From NCBI GenBank assembly GCA_902762875.1, contig CACWPS010000004.1:124001-188000 (forward strand): a stretch of 64,000 nt of DNA. The letters are read 5' to 3'. Position 1 is the stretch's first letter, and each line of letters opens with the position of its first letter. Under the pieces are notes generated by a model. The model saw nothing but the letters and a program-made list of their open reading frames with translations, had not been told where the DNA came from and did no database searches. Of the stretch, positions 45,401 through 53,079 are shown piece by piece. This stretch comes from Oscillospiraceae bacterium. Lineage in GTDB: Bacteria > Bacillota > Clostridia > Oscillospirales > Acutalibacteraceae. The position numbers and the translations under genes were made by a program.

Positions 45401-48400
45401 GAAATTCTTTATGCCGTATTAGATAAGCTGAATGTCGGTGATATCAAGCTCGGCTTCGATGACGATGGGCTGATTGCAACAGACGGTTACAACAATGTTT
45501 GGCGAGGAAAACAGTTCTATGCGTTTCTTGTGGAGGACGCTATCAGCTATGACGAATACGGCAAACCGAATGAGTTTTCGGGTGAATTGCTCCGTGACTT
45601 TGCTGAGCTTTGTGGGCATAACGGCGTTGAGGTGAAGGATTACCGTGCTCCGTCCCCTTGGGATGAGTACGAAAAAGCAAAGAAAGAAAACCCCGATGCG
45701 GTTGTGATGCAGAAGATAGGAGATTTCTTTGAAATCTTCGGCGAAGCAGATACCGAGATTGCACACGAAGTGCTTGATTTGACTATTACAAAGAGAACAT
45801 TTGAAAACAAATCAATCAGCACACCGATGTGCGGCTTTCCCGTATTCAAAACCGAGGAATATACCCAAAAGCTATTGGACGCAGGTTATGATGTGGTAGC
45901 CGTAACCCATGAACCCGGGGATAAGCTTCAGATAAGACGGATTGTTTCATCGGTTAAAGAAAAAACTGAAGATACGCTTGCGCCTCCGCCCGAACAAAAG
46001 AAGCAAGGGAAACTGTCTCCGAGCATCATATTCCCCGAAATCAAGAGCGATTACCGTACAAATTTCCGCATTGAGGATGATAACATCGGTGTAGGTACTC
46101 CGCTTGACCGATTCTATAACAATGTCCACGCCCTTCAGCTTCTACGAAAGCTTGAAGCAGAACACAGACTTGCTAACGGCACCGAACAGCGCATCTTATC
46201 CGCTTATGTAGGTTGGGGCGGTCTGCCGCAGTTCTTCGAGGAAACCAATCCTCACTATAACGAGCTGAAGAATTTACTTTCGGAGGACGAATATGCGTCG
46301 GCAAGAGCGTCTGCATTAACCGCATTTTATACGCCGCCCGTTGTTATCAAGGCAATATACAAGGCTTTTGAAAATATGAACTTCAAGAGCGGCAATGTAT
46401 TGGAGCCTTCCTGCGGTATCGGCAACTTTATGGGACTTGTCCCCGACAGTATGAAGGACGCTAAATTCTACGGCATCGAGCTTGACGCAGTTTCGGGAAG
46501 AATCGCACAACAGCTCTATCAGAAAAACAGCATTGCCGTGCAGGGCTTTGAGGACACAAAGCTGCCGGACAGCTTCTTTGACGCAGCGGTGGGCAATGTC
46601 CCGTTCGGGCAGTTCAAAGTGCCGGACAAGCGGTATGACAAGCATAATTTCCTTATTCATGACTACTTTTTTGCCCGAACGCTTGATAAGGTGCGACCGG
46701 GAGGCATCATTGCCTTTATCACTTCAAAGGGTACTATGGATAAAGAAAATCCGGCAATCCGAAAGTATATTGCACAAAGAGCCGACCTGCTCGGTGCAAT
46801 AAGGCTGCCGAACAATACCTTTAAGGACGCCGCAGGAACCGAAGTTACTTCGGATATTATCTTCCTGCAAAAGCGTGACAGGCTTATTGACATTGAACCC
46901 GATTGGGTGCATCTCGGCACCGATGAAAACGGTATCAAGATGAACAGCTACTTTGTGGATAATCCCGATATGATTATGGGCGAAATGAAAATGATAACCG
47001 GTCCGCACAGTATGCAGTCAGCCTGTATCGCCTATGAGGATCAAAGCCTTGCGGAGCAGTTGACGCAAGCCATAGAAAACATACATGCGGAGGTTACGGA
47101 ATATGAATACGAAGATCTGACCGATGAGGATGAAGACCTGTCTATCCCTGCCGATCCCGAGGTTCGTAATTTCAGCTACACGGTAGTTGACGGCAAAATC
47201 TATTACCGTGAAAACAGCCGCATGAAGCCTGTTGATGTATCCGTAACCGCCGAAAACCGCATTAAGGGTATGATCGGGATTCGGGACTGTGTGAGAACAC
47301 TTATTGAATACCAAACCGAAGATTATCCCGAATCGGACATTAAAGCAGAACAGGAAAAGCTCAACGAGCTGTATGACGCTTTCAGCAAAAAATACGGACT
47401 TATCAATTCAAGGGCGAACAATTCCGCTTTCAATTCCGACAGTTCTTACAGTTTACTTTCTTCCCTTGAAGTGCTTGACGATGAGGGCAACTTTGTCCGT
47501 AAAGCGGATATGTTCTCAAAGCGAACCATAAAGCAAAAGGTTACGGTGACAAGCGTAGATACTGCGTCAGAAGCCTTGGCTTTATCCCTTGCGGAGAAAA
47601 CGAAGATAGATATCCCGTATATGTGCGGGCTGACAGGAAAAAGCGAGGAAGAAATTGCCGAAGATCTCTCGGGAGTTATCTTTCTTAACCCGTTTTATTC
47701 CGAAGGTTCCTCCGAGCCGAAATATATACCCGCTGATGAGTATTTGTCGGGTAATGTCCGTGAGAAACTTGCAGTTGCAAAGACGGCGGCTGAGAGCGGT
47801 GCTACTTTTGAAGTCAATGTAAGGGCACTATCCGAGGTTATGCCGAAAGACCTTACTGCAAGTGAAATATCCGTCCGACTCGGGGCTACTTGGCTGCCGC
47901 CCGAAGATGTCGAGCAGTTTATGTTCGAGCTTTTCAGTACAGCAAGGTATATCTCTTGGAACATCCATGTGCATTATTCGGAGTACACGGGTGAATGGAA
48001 TATTGAGGGCAAGTCCTACGACAGAGGAAATATCAAGGTATATAACACCTACGGCACAAGCCGCATTAACGGATACAAGATTATAGAGGAAACTTTAAAT
48101 CTCCGTGATGTGCGTATCTTTGATTATGTGGAGGACGAAAACGGAAACAAAAAGCCGGTGCTTAATAAAAAAGAGACTGCCATTGCACAGGGCAAACAGC
48201 AGCTTATAAAGGACGCTTTTGCCGACTGGATATGGAAAGACCAAGAACGACGTGACAGGCTTTGCAAGCTGTATAACGAGAAGTTCAATTCTGTGCGTCC
48301 CCGTGAGTATAACGGCGAGCATCTGAACTTTGTCGGTATCAATCCCGAAATCACACTGCGACCCCATCAGGTCAACGCCATCGCACATATTCTTTACGGA

Positions 48401-50827
48401 GGTAATACCTTGCTTGCTCATGTGGTAGGTGCCGGCAAGACATTTGAAATGGTTGCGGCGGCACAGGAGAGTAAACGCTTAGGACTTTGCCAAAAGAGTC
48501 TGTTTGTAGTACCGAACCACCTGACCGAGCAGTGGGCGGCAGAGTATCTTCAGCTTTACCCGTCTGCCAATATTCTTGTGGCGAGCAAAAAGGACTTTGA
48601 AACCAAGAACCGCAAGAAATTCTGCGGACGAATTGCCACCGGTGATTACGACGCTATTATCATCGGTCACAGCCAGTTTGAAAAGATACCCATGTCGATT
48701 GAACGACAGCAGGCTATTCTCAGCCAACAGCTTGAGGAAATCATGAACGGTATTGCGGAGCTTAAAAAGAATCGCGGCGAAAATTTCTCAATCAAACAGC
48801 TTGAAAAGTCTAAAAAGACGGTCAAACAAAAGCTCGATAAGTTAAACGATCAAACTCGAAAGGACGATGTCGTTACTTTTGAAGAGCTTGGTGTTGACCG
48901 TTTATTTATTGATGAAGCGCATTATTACAAAAATCTCGCCGCATTTACGAAAATGCGGAATGTGGGCGGTATCTCTCAAACCGAGGCTCAAAAGTCCAGC
49001 GACCTGTATATGAAGTGCCGTTATCTTGACGAGTTAACGGGCGGTAAAGGTGTTGTGTTCGCAACGGGTACGCCCATTTCTAACTCTATGGTAGAGCTTT
49101 ATACTATGCAGAAGTATTTGCAATATAACCTGCTGAAGCGGAACAACCTTATCCACTTTGACAGTTGGGCGTCTACCTTCGGCGAGACGGTAACGGCAAT
49201 CGAGCTTGCCCCTGAAGGCAGCGGATACCGTGCCAAAACACGCTTTGCTAAGTTCTACAACCTGCCGGAGCTGATGTCCCTGTTCAAAGAAACAGCGGAT
49301 ATTCAAACGGCGGATATGTTAAACTTACCCGTACCGAAAGCAAATTATCATAATGTGGTCTTAAAACCGTCCGAACAGCAAAAGGAAATGGTGAAGTCAT
49401 TATCCGAGCGAGCCGAGAAGGTGCGCAACAAGATGGTGGATTCAAGTATTGATAATATGCTTCTTATTACAAACGACGGACGAAAGTTGGCACTTGACCA
49501 GCGTATGATAAATGAAATGCTTCCCGATAGCGAAACGAGCAAGGTGTCTGCCTGTGCTGAAAATGTATTTGACATCTGGCAGAAAACGGCGGATGAGCGT
49601 TCTACACAGATGGTGTTCTGTGACCTATCCACGCCGCACGGCGACGGTAGTTTTAATGTATACGATGATTTGCGAGATAAACTTATTGCAAGAGGAGTAC
49701 CCAAGGAAGAAATCGCCTATATCCATTCAGCAAACACCGAAATGCAGAAGAAAGAACTTTTCGGCAAGGTGCGAAGCGGTCAGGTCAGAGTGCTGATCGG
49801 TTCCACTCAAAAAATGGGTGCAGGCACAAATGTGCAGAAAAAACTGATTGCACTGCACCACCTTGACTGCCCTTGGAGACCGTCGGATTTGCAGCAGCGT
49901 GAGGGACGAATTATCCGACAAGGCAACGATAATCCCGAAGTCGAGATATTCACCTATGTTACCGAAAATACCTTTGACAGCTATCTGTATCAGCTTGTTG
50001 AAAGCAAGCAGAAGTTTATCGGGCAGATTATGACCTCAAAAAGTCCTGTGCGCTCTGCGGAGGATGTGGACGAACAGGCTCTCTCCTATGCCGAAATAAA
50101 GGCACTTTGTACGGGTAACCCGTATATCAAGGAAAAGATGGACTTGGATATTGATGTATCCAGGCTTAAACTTCTCAAAGCCAACCACCTCAGTCAGATT
50201 TATTCGTTAGAGGATAAAATCCATAAGGAGTTCCCACAGAAAATTGCGGCTTTGGAAGAACGCATCAAGGGCTACGAAAAGGATATCGCCACTTCCGAAA
50301 GTCACCCGGTCGGAGATAAAGACAGCTTTTGCGGTATGGTTATAAAGGGCGTGAATTGCACCGATAAAAAAGAAGCCGGCGAAGCAATTATTGCCGCTTG
50401 CAAATCTATGACCAATCCCGACCCGATTAGGATCGGCTGTTATCGCGGCTTTGAAATGGAGCTGTCCTTTGACACCTTCAGCAAAGAATACAGGATAGTT
50501 CTTATCGGTGAGCTGCGGCACACCGTTGTTCTCGGTACGGATATTTTCGGTAATATTCTGCGACTGGACAATGCGATCGGCGCAATGCCCGAGCGACAGA
50601 TCGCCTGCAAGGAGCAGCTTGAAGATACCAAGGTGCAGCTTGAAAATGCAAAGGTGGAGTCCCAAAAGCCCTATCCGCATGAGGAGGAACTTAAAACAAA
50701 GTCCGCTCGTCTTGCAGAACTGAACACGCTACTCGATATGGATAAGAAGGACAATGAAATCGTTGACGGCGAACGCAGTGAAGAATCAGAAGAACCGGAC
50801 CGAGCAGACAGCCGTGATGCGAGGTAA
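42452..50827 (+). CDS. Giant polyvalent ArdC/MutS-I/N6-methylase/helicase protein
   Basis: This 2,791-residue multi-domain protein is typical of Tn1549-like elements. In order it has:
- An ArdC-like antirestriction start (ANNYKYSFRDQMLIFAQKPS).
- A disordered linker, about residues 275-400, overprinted by tnpV.
- Middle domains of unknown role.
- A MutS domain-I-like block at about 1067-1165 (MQKIGDFFEIFGEAD, LDLTITKR).
- An N6-methyltransferase core at about 1316 (VLEPSCGIGNFMG), with the catalytic motif as NVPFGQF near 1379.
- An SF2/SNF2 helicase, with HVVGAGKTFEM at about 1990, DEAHYYKN at about 2155, GTPISNS at about 2205 and GRIIRQGND at about 2485.
- A coiled-coil tail.

I use ATG 42452 because the ATG at 42446 abuts the ribosome site. 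It may protect or process transferred DNA. Confidence 0.88.
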   Translation: MPSKFQTTVEMVAHTAKDITSHPETFMSFLETAANNYKYSFRDQMLIFAQKPSATACAEIEVWNKLGRYVNRGTKGIALLVDRNVPYKLRHVFDISDTNSYYGNEVRLWTMKPEYEELVTEALENSFGEVENKNTFTDVLFKIADLAVTDNLTDYCEQLNSVRDGSFLEEIDSFNAEVYFRGLLKNSVQYMLLTRCGYNAEDFLDAEDFRDICNFNTIETLNILGCAGSDISEMVLQEIAETVKAAERESKKKNRTFASPDKTEDNISENKATERSIQNGTDLQTDGRLSSAEHPSTGQPEDREIWNAAPHISKESQENDVIGASTDGQAERTSGTDRPSSERDDGEADNRYGKSTGRERNPESDRPNEVGADDEQHQGISGRNRAEGNRLQLSGHDYDARSEIPYYHEEDEKAELLRNCIALKDHRKEIATFFAEHEDRRERGNFIKGFFDNTYVEHILESGQRVGYRAYDDLLTMWRGSYLTREKEDFMSWERIANKIYGLMLLHEWLSPDEQSLPTVGEQIRLIEEAKTEKDKKFVLPQEAIDYVLCRGSDYSQSKLRIYEQFSKQESKEKNIAFLKSEYGTGGHSGALPESGYWEQHDSKGITVSKGITGDADRIEYTIKWNAAEKRIGELIKVDRYLTPAEREAYPAYKREAEDRNKRSELMREFRSIFEDYNDFERQLGNESAVLSMFELGDCAAAFTAGEKRCNYVTDKPFILPIMRKALNQIIETKTHLSERAEKMIEALSGDIAKPFEPTYDEMNPPPEPPKEYRFSLGDSVYIGTKEYSILSLGGDTVTLNDSEFPLFCEDMSWEEFDRKVSENPMNDKYLHVVESVISESEEIPDNTKVRISLDSGNDLVHWMYFNPDADAGGQYVSGDLSFSVFEELIEQYDIANQPENTEKFVIDLEEMSDQFLADINTPFFMEAENDYEMDCDYIRFTPENILKIHKDIQQFEAEHHAELNRMAEQTEPISLPVYDRETEILYAVLDKLNVGDIKLGFDDDGLIATDGYNNVWRGKQFYAFLVEDAISYDEYGKPNEFSGELLRDFAELCGHNGVEVKDYRAPSPWDEYEKAKKENPDAVVMQKIGDFFEIFGEADTEIAHEVLDLTITKRTFENKSISTPMCGFPVFKTEEYTQKLLDAGYDVVAVTHEPGDKLQIRRIVSSVKEKTEDTLAPPPEQKKQGKLSPSIIFPEIKSDYRTNFRIEDDNIGVGTPLDRFYNNVHALQLLRKLEAEHRLANGTEQRILSAYVGWGGLPQFFEETNPHYNELKNLLSEDEYASARASALTAFYTPPVVIKAIYKAFENMNFKSGNVLEPSCGIGNFMGLVPDSMKDAKFYGIELDAVSGRIAQQLYQKNSIAVQGFEDTKLPDSFFDAAVGNVPFGQFKVPDKRYDKHNFLIHDYFFARTLDKVRPGGIIAFITSKGTMDKENPAIRKYIAQRADLLGAIRLPNNTFKDAAGTEVTSDIIFLQKRDRLIDIEPDWVHLGTDENGIKMNSYFVDNPDMIMGEMKMITGPHSMQSACIAYEDQSLAEQLTQAIENIHAEVTEYEYEDLTDEDEDLSIPADPEVRNFSYTVVDGKIYYRENSRMKPVDVSVTAENRIKGMIGIRDCVRTLIEYQTEDYPESDIKAEQEKLNELYDAFSKKYGLINSRANNSAFNSDSSYSLLSSLEVLDDEGNFVRKADMFSKRTIKQKVTVTSVDTASEALALSLAEKTKIDIPYMCGLTGKSEEEIAEDLSGVIFLNPFYSEGSSEPKYIPADEYLSGNVREKLAVAKTAAESGATFEVNVRALSEVMPKDLTASEISVRLGATWLPPEDVEQFMFELFSTARYISWNIHVHYSEYTGEWNIEGKSYDRGNIKVYNTYGTSRINGYKIIEETLNLRDVRIFDYVEDENGNKKPVLNKKETAIAQGKQQLIKDAFADWIWKDQERRDRLCKLYNEKFNSVRPREYNGEHLNFVGINPEITLRPHQVNAIAHILYGGNTLLAHVVGAGKTFEMVAAAQESKRLGLCQKSLFVVPNHLTEQWAAEYLQLYPSANILVASKKDFETKNRKKFCGRIATGDYDAIIIGHSQFEKIPMSIERQQAILSQQLEEIMNGIAELKKNRGENFSIKQLEKSKKTVKQKLDKLNDQTRKDDVVTFEELGVDRLFIDEAHYYKNLAAFTKMRNVGGISQTEAQKSSDLYMKCRYLDELTGGKGVVFATGTPISNSMVELYTMQKYLQYNLLKRNNLIHFDSWASTFGETVTAIELAPEGSGYRAKTRFAKFYNLPELMSLFKETADIQTADMLNLPVPKANYHNVVLKPSEQQKEMVKSLSERAEKVRNKMVDSSIDNMLLITNDGRKLALDQRMINEMLPDSETSKVSACAENVFDIWQKTADERSTQMVFCDLSTPHGDGSFNVYDDLRDKLIARGVPKEEIAYIHSANTEMQKKELFGKVRSGQVRVLIGSTQKMGAGTNVQKKLIALHHLDCPWRPSDLQQREGRIIRQGNDNPEVEIFTYVTENTFDSYLYQLVESKQKFIGQIMTSKSPVRSAEDVDEQALSYAEIKALCTGNPYIKEKMDLDIDVSRLKLLKANHLSQIYSLEDKIHKEFPQKIAALEERIKGYEKDIATSESHPVGDKDSFCGMVIKGVNCTDKKEAGEAIIAACKSMTNPDPIRIGCYRGFEMELSFDTFSKEYRIVLIGELRHTVVLGTDIFGNILRLDNAIGAMPERQIACKEQLEDTKVQLENAKVESQKPYPHEEELKTKSARLAELNTLLDMDKKDNEIVDGERSEESEEPDRADSRDAR
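43287..43631 (+). CDS. tnpV: TnpV-family transposon-encoded protein, overprinted inside the giant gene
   Basis: This gene runs in a different frame inside the giant helicase gene. It encodes 114 residues beginning MELTYRQTGDYLLPNIQVPD and ending ASAEEIVLKEIVYS. This is the TnpV family of small transposon-encoded proteins, with the middle LTGKLNGHLEQIDRQANEMM. GAAAGGAG sits at 43271-43278, 8 bp before the ATG, so it has its own ribosome site. In the main frame the same DNA encodes a Gly/Ser/Asp/Arg-rich disordered linker. The function of TnpV is not established. Confidence 0.87.
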   Translation: MELTYRQTGDYLLPNIQVPDSPKIGKYGMLRHTFLKNHRKTMLSGLQLTGKLNGHLEQIDRQANEMMEKLTTDMAKAQGVNETLKATDQMKWVQMMNNIKASAEEIVLKEIVYS

Positions 50828-50870
50828 TGTATTGGGGCGGCAGGAGTAATTTTGCCGCCTGTTACATAGC
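50771..50870 (+). repeat. Duplicated 3' end of the giant gene, copy A
   Basis: About 100 bp, from GAACGCAGTG through the stop codon and a hairpin to TTACATA, is repeated at 52445-52543. I estimate 85-90 percent identity by eye. Copy A encodes the real C terminus of the giant protein. Confidence 0.85.
50836..50859 (+). terminator. GNRA hairpin A after the giant gene
   Basis: GGCGGCAGGA (50836-50845) pairs with TTTTGCCGCC (50850-50859), with two G-U pairs and a GTAA loop. It lacks a clear T run, so it may be a processing or stability element instead of a terminator. Confidence 0.65.
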
Positions 50871-50971
50871 GCCGAAATTTCAAAAACACAGATTCATAAA
50901 TAAAATCAGAACGGTAGGATATAATATATTTAGAATCTTGCGTATTGCTTATCTTTTTTTACATTTATATC

Positions 50972-51000
50972 TTGCGTACTGTTGGCAATTATGGTATAAT
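50972..51000 (+). promoter_or_regulatory. Promoter of the cargo ATPase
   Basis: TTGCGT (50972-50977) and TATAAT (50995-51000) are spaced 17 bp, 35 bp before the ATG at 51035. The ATGGTATAATA context is also seen at the Fic gene promoter. Confidence 0.7.
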
Positions 51001-51034
51001 ACAAACAGCGTATTATGAAAGGCGGTATTCTTAA

Positions 51035-52393
51035 ATGGAAATTAAGCGAAAAATATATAAAGATCTGTGTGAATGGAAAAAATCCGCAAACGGGACGAAA
51101 GCGCTTATGATTGAAGGTGCAAGGCGAATCGGAAAGTCAACAGTTGCCGAAGAATTTGGAAAAAACGAATATAGGTCATATATTCTCATAGATTTCAATA
51201 AGGCGTCAAAAAAAGTAAAGTCTCTTTTTGACGATCTTACAGAACTGGATATATTTTTTCAGTCGCTGTCGCTTGAATACAATACAAGGCTGTATCAGCG
51301 TGAAAGTCTTATAATATTTGATGAAATTCAAAAATTCCCCAAGGCAAGAGAAGCTATAAAATATCTTGTGGCAGACGGTCGTTACGATTATCTTGAAACA
51401 GGTTCGCTGATTTCCATAAAGGAAAATGTTGAAAGTATTACAATTCCCTCGGAAGAGAGAAAAATTAAAATGTATCCGCTTGATTTTGTGGAGTTCTCCT
51501 CTTTTCTCGGTGAAGACATTTTGCTCGATTATATAGCTGAGTGTTTCAAAAAAAGAGAACCGCTTGAAAGGTCCATGCACAATAAAGCACTACGGCTTTT
51601 TAAAGAATATATCCTTGTCGGCGGTATGCCGCAGGCTGTTTTGGCTTATAAAAACGGAAGTCGTGACTTTGCCGCAGCGGATACCGAAAAAAGGGATATA
51701 CTCGGACTATACCGCGACGATATTAAAAAAGCGGCAAGAAGATATAATTCTAAGGTGTCGGCTATATTTGAAAATATTCCGGCATACCTGTCTACTCATG
51801 AAAAGAAAATCGTACTGAGTAATATTGATTCTAATGCCACCTTTGATAAATATGATGAACCGCTTTTTTGGCTTGACGATTCAATGATCTGCAATCTTTG
51901 TTATAAATGCAACGATCCGAATGTCGGCTTTGCATTAAATAAAAATGAATCGGCAGTAAAATGTTATCTCGGCGATACAGGGCTTCTTGTCAGCCTTGCG
52001 TTTAGTGAGAACGAGCTCGCGAAAACCAATTTATATAAACAGATCATGGACGGTAAGCTTTCAATAAACCAAGGAATGATATATGAAAACGCTATTGCAC
52101 AAATGATAACTGCCAAAGGCAAAAAACTATTTTTCTATACAAGGTACAATGAAGAAAAGCACAGGAATGATATAGAAATTGATTTTATGCTTTCAAATGA
52201 CAGCAAGCTTAATTTCAGAATAATTCCGATAGAGGTTAAATCTTCGAAAAACTATTCTGCAACTTCACTTGATGAGTTTGGGAGGGTTTACCGTAACAGA
52301 ATAAGCGAATCATTTATCATTCATCCGAAAAACCTTTCAGTAGCAGACGGAATTTTAAAAATACCACCTTATATGTTTTTTGCCGCATTTTAA
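51035..52393 (+). CDS. DUF4143-type AAA ATPase, cargo gene
   Basis: This 452-residue ATPase is of the AAA_14/DUF4143 type, from a different subgroup than the one at 24723. Walker A is MIEGARRIGKSTVAEEFG (about residue 25), and Walker B is LIIFDEIQKFPKARE. TGSLISIKENVESI, the family's typical sensor region, follows, then VEFSSFLGED. The C terminus has CYLGDTGLLVSLAF and nuclease-like IDFMLSNDSKLNFRIIPIEV. It has its own promoter and is framed by the duplicated gene end, so it was inserted between the giant gene and the next module. Its role is unknown. Confidence 0.87.
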   Translation: MEIKRKIYKDLCEWKKSANGTKALMIEGARRIGKSTVAEEFGKNEYRSYILIDFNKASKKVKSLFDDLTELDIFFQSLSLEYNTRLYQRESLIIFDEIQKFPKAREAIKYLVADGRYDYLETGSLISIKENVESITIPSEERKIKMYPLDFVEFSSFLGEDILLDYIAECFKKREPLERSMHNKALRLFKEYILVGGMPQAVLAYKNGSRDFAAADTEKRDILGLYRDDIKKAARRYNSKVSAIFENIPAYLSTHEKKIVLSNIDSNATFDKYDEPLFWLDDSMICNLCYKCNDPNVGFALNKNESAVKCYLGDTGLLVSLAFSENELAKTNLYKQIMDGKLSINQGMIYENAIAQMITAKGKKLFFYTRYNEEKHRNDIEIDFMLSNDSKLNFRIIPIEVKSSKNYSATSLDEFGRVYRNRISESFIIHPKNLSVADGILKIPPYMFFAAF

Positions 52394-52444
52394 GAACACA
52401 TATTTGTATATCAAATAGATACGTAAAAAACAATTTTCGTTGCC

Positions 52445-52543
52445 GAACGCAGTGAAGAAGCAGAAGAACCGGACCGAGCAGACAGCCGTGATGCGAGGTA
52501 GTGTATTGCGGCGGCGGGAGCAATCCTGCCGCCCGATACATAA
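52445..52543 (+). repeat. Duplicated 3' end of the giant gene, copy B
   Basis: This is the second, diverged copy of 50771-50870. Read in the same frame it still encodes ERSEEAEEPDRADSRDAR and a stop (TAG in place of TAA), but has no upstream gene. It marks the right border of the ATPase insertion. Confidence 0.85.
52510..52533 (+). terminator. GNRA hairpin B
   Basis: GGCGGCGGGA (52510-52519) pairs with TCCTGCCGCC (52524-52533), with one G-U pair and a GCAA loop. Compared with hairpin A, two G-U pairs have become G-C, and the loop remains in the GNRA class. Confidence 0.65.
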
Positions 52544-52613
52544 CGGTAGATTATTTAACAATAATGTGGTATAATTAAAATAATAAATCACTAATTTGTA
52601 GGGGGACGAAGTT

Positions 52614-52796
52614 GTGAATCGCAGTAAAGAAGCATGTCATTGCAAAAATGTCACATACGGTATGATTGAGGATGCCGTGCGGAACGGAGCAGATACTTTG
52701 CAACAGGTTATGGATGTGACCGGTGCAGGTAAAGGCTGTGGAAAATGCAAAGATATTCTCGAATGTCTTATTAGAGATATTAAGGAAGAACTGTAA
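52614..52796 (+). CDS. BFD-like [2Fe-2S]-binding protein
   Basis: This 60-residue protein resembles the bacterioferritin-associated ferredoxin-like domain. CHC near the N terminus and GKGCGKCKD near the C terminus give the C-x-C and C-x2-C ligand pattern for an iron-sulfur cluster. The start is GTG with GGGGG upstream, and a TATAAT lies at 52570-52575. It follows copy B of the duplicated region. Its role on a conjugative element is not known; a redox sensor is possible. Confidence 0.72.
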   Translation: MNRSKEACHCKNVTYGMIEDAVRNGADTLQQVMDVTGAGKGCGKCKDILECLIRDIKEEL

Positions 52797-52828
52797 GGTT
52801 TCAATACGGTTATCTTCCAATCGCACAT

Positions 52829-52857
52829 TTTACAAAACACAGATACCTCCGTATAAT
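52829..52857 (+). promoter_or_regulatory. Promoter with its -10 box inside an inverted repeat
   Basis: TTTACA (52829-52834) and TATAAT (52852-52857) are spaced 17 bp. The -10 box overlaps the left arm (CCTCCGTAT, 52846-52854) of a perfect 9-bp inverted repeat, whose right arm (52875-52883) holds the GGAGG ribosome site of the next gene. Confidence 0.65.
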
Positions 52858-52883
52858 TGTTTTAGATAACAAGAATACGGAGG
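52846..52883 (+). promoter_or_regulatory. 9-bp inverted repeat spanning promoter and ribosome site
   Basis: CCTCCGTAT and ATACGGAGG are 20 bases apart. As DNA it fits an operator. As RNA from an upstream start it would mask the ribosome site of the small gene at 52892. Confidence 0.65.
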
Positions 52884-52891
52884 CTTTTCTT

Positions 52892-53065
52892 ATGAAATTC
52901 AAAGATGTAAAACGGTATCTTACCATAAATCGCAGTGAAATAAACGCATATATCGGCTTGGTAATGAAAGCGAGAAACGCATATATCGATGAGCGTAAGC
53001 CTACCGAGGATGTTGACGAACTGCTCTGCAAGCTGATAAAAATCAAGAAAAAGCTACGGGCGTAG
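52892..53065 (+). CDS. Small ICE protein, paralog of the 59871 gene
   Basis: This 57-residue protein reads MKFKDVKRYLTINRSEINAY, then a core ARNAYIDERKPTEDVDELLC and a Lys-rich end. The core matches the 63-residue protein at 59871 (ARTEYMEEGKPTEDIDDLLI). GGAGG lies 8 bp upstream. It is helical and charged, and no function is known. It is followed 14 bp later by the phosphoesterase gene. Confidence 0.72.
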   Translation: MKFKDVKRYLTINRSEINAYIGLVMKARNAYIDERKPTEDVDELLCKLIKIKKKLRA

Positions 53066-53079
53066 CGGAAAGGAAGAAT

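Noticed and set aside
49512-49796. 94-codon second frame inside the helicase part of the giant gene
   Set aside because: Unlike tnpV it has no ribosome site and no recognisable family, so it is treated as chance.
52355-52591. Minus-strand frames across the duplicated region at 52.4 kb
   Set aside because: They run through the hairpin repeat and have no start signals.
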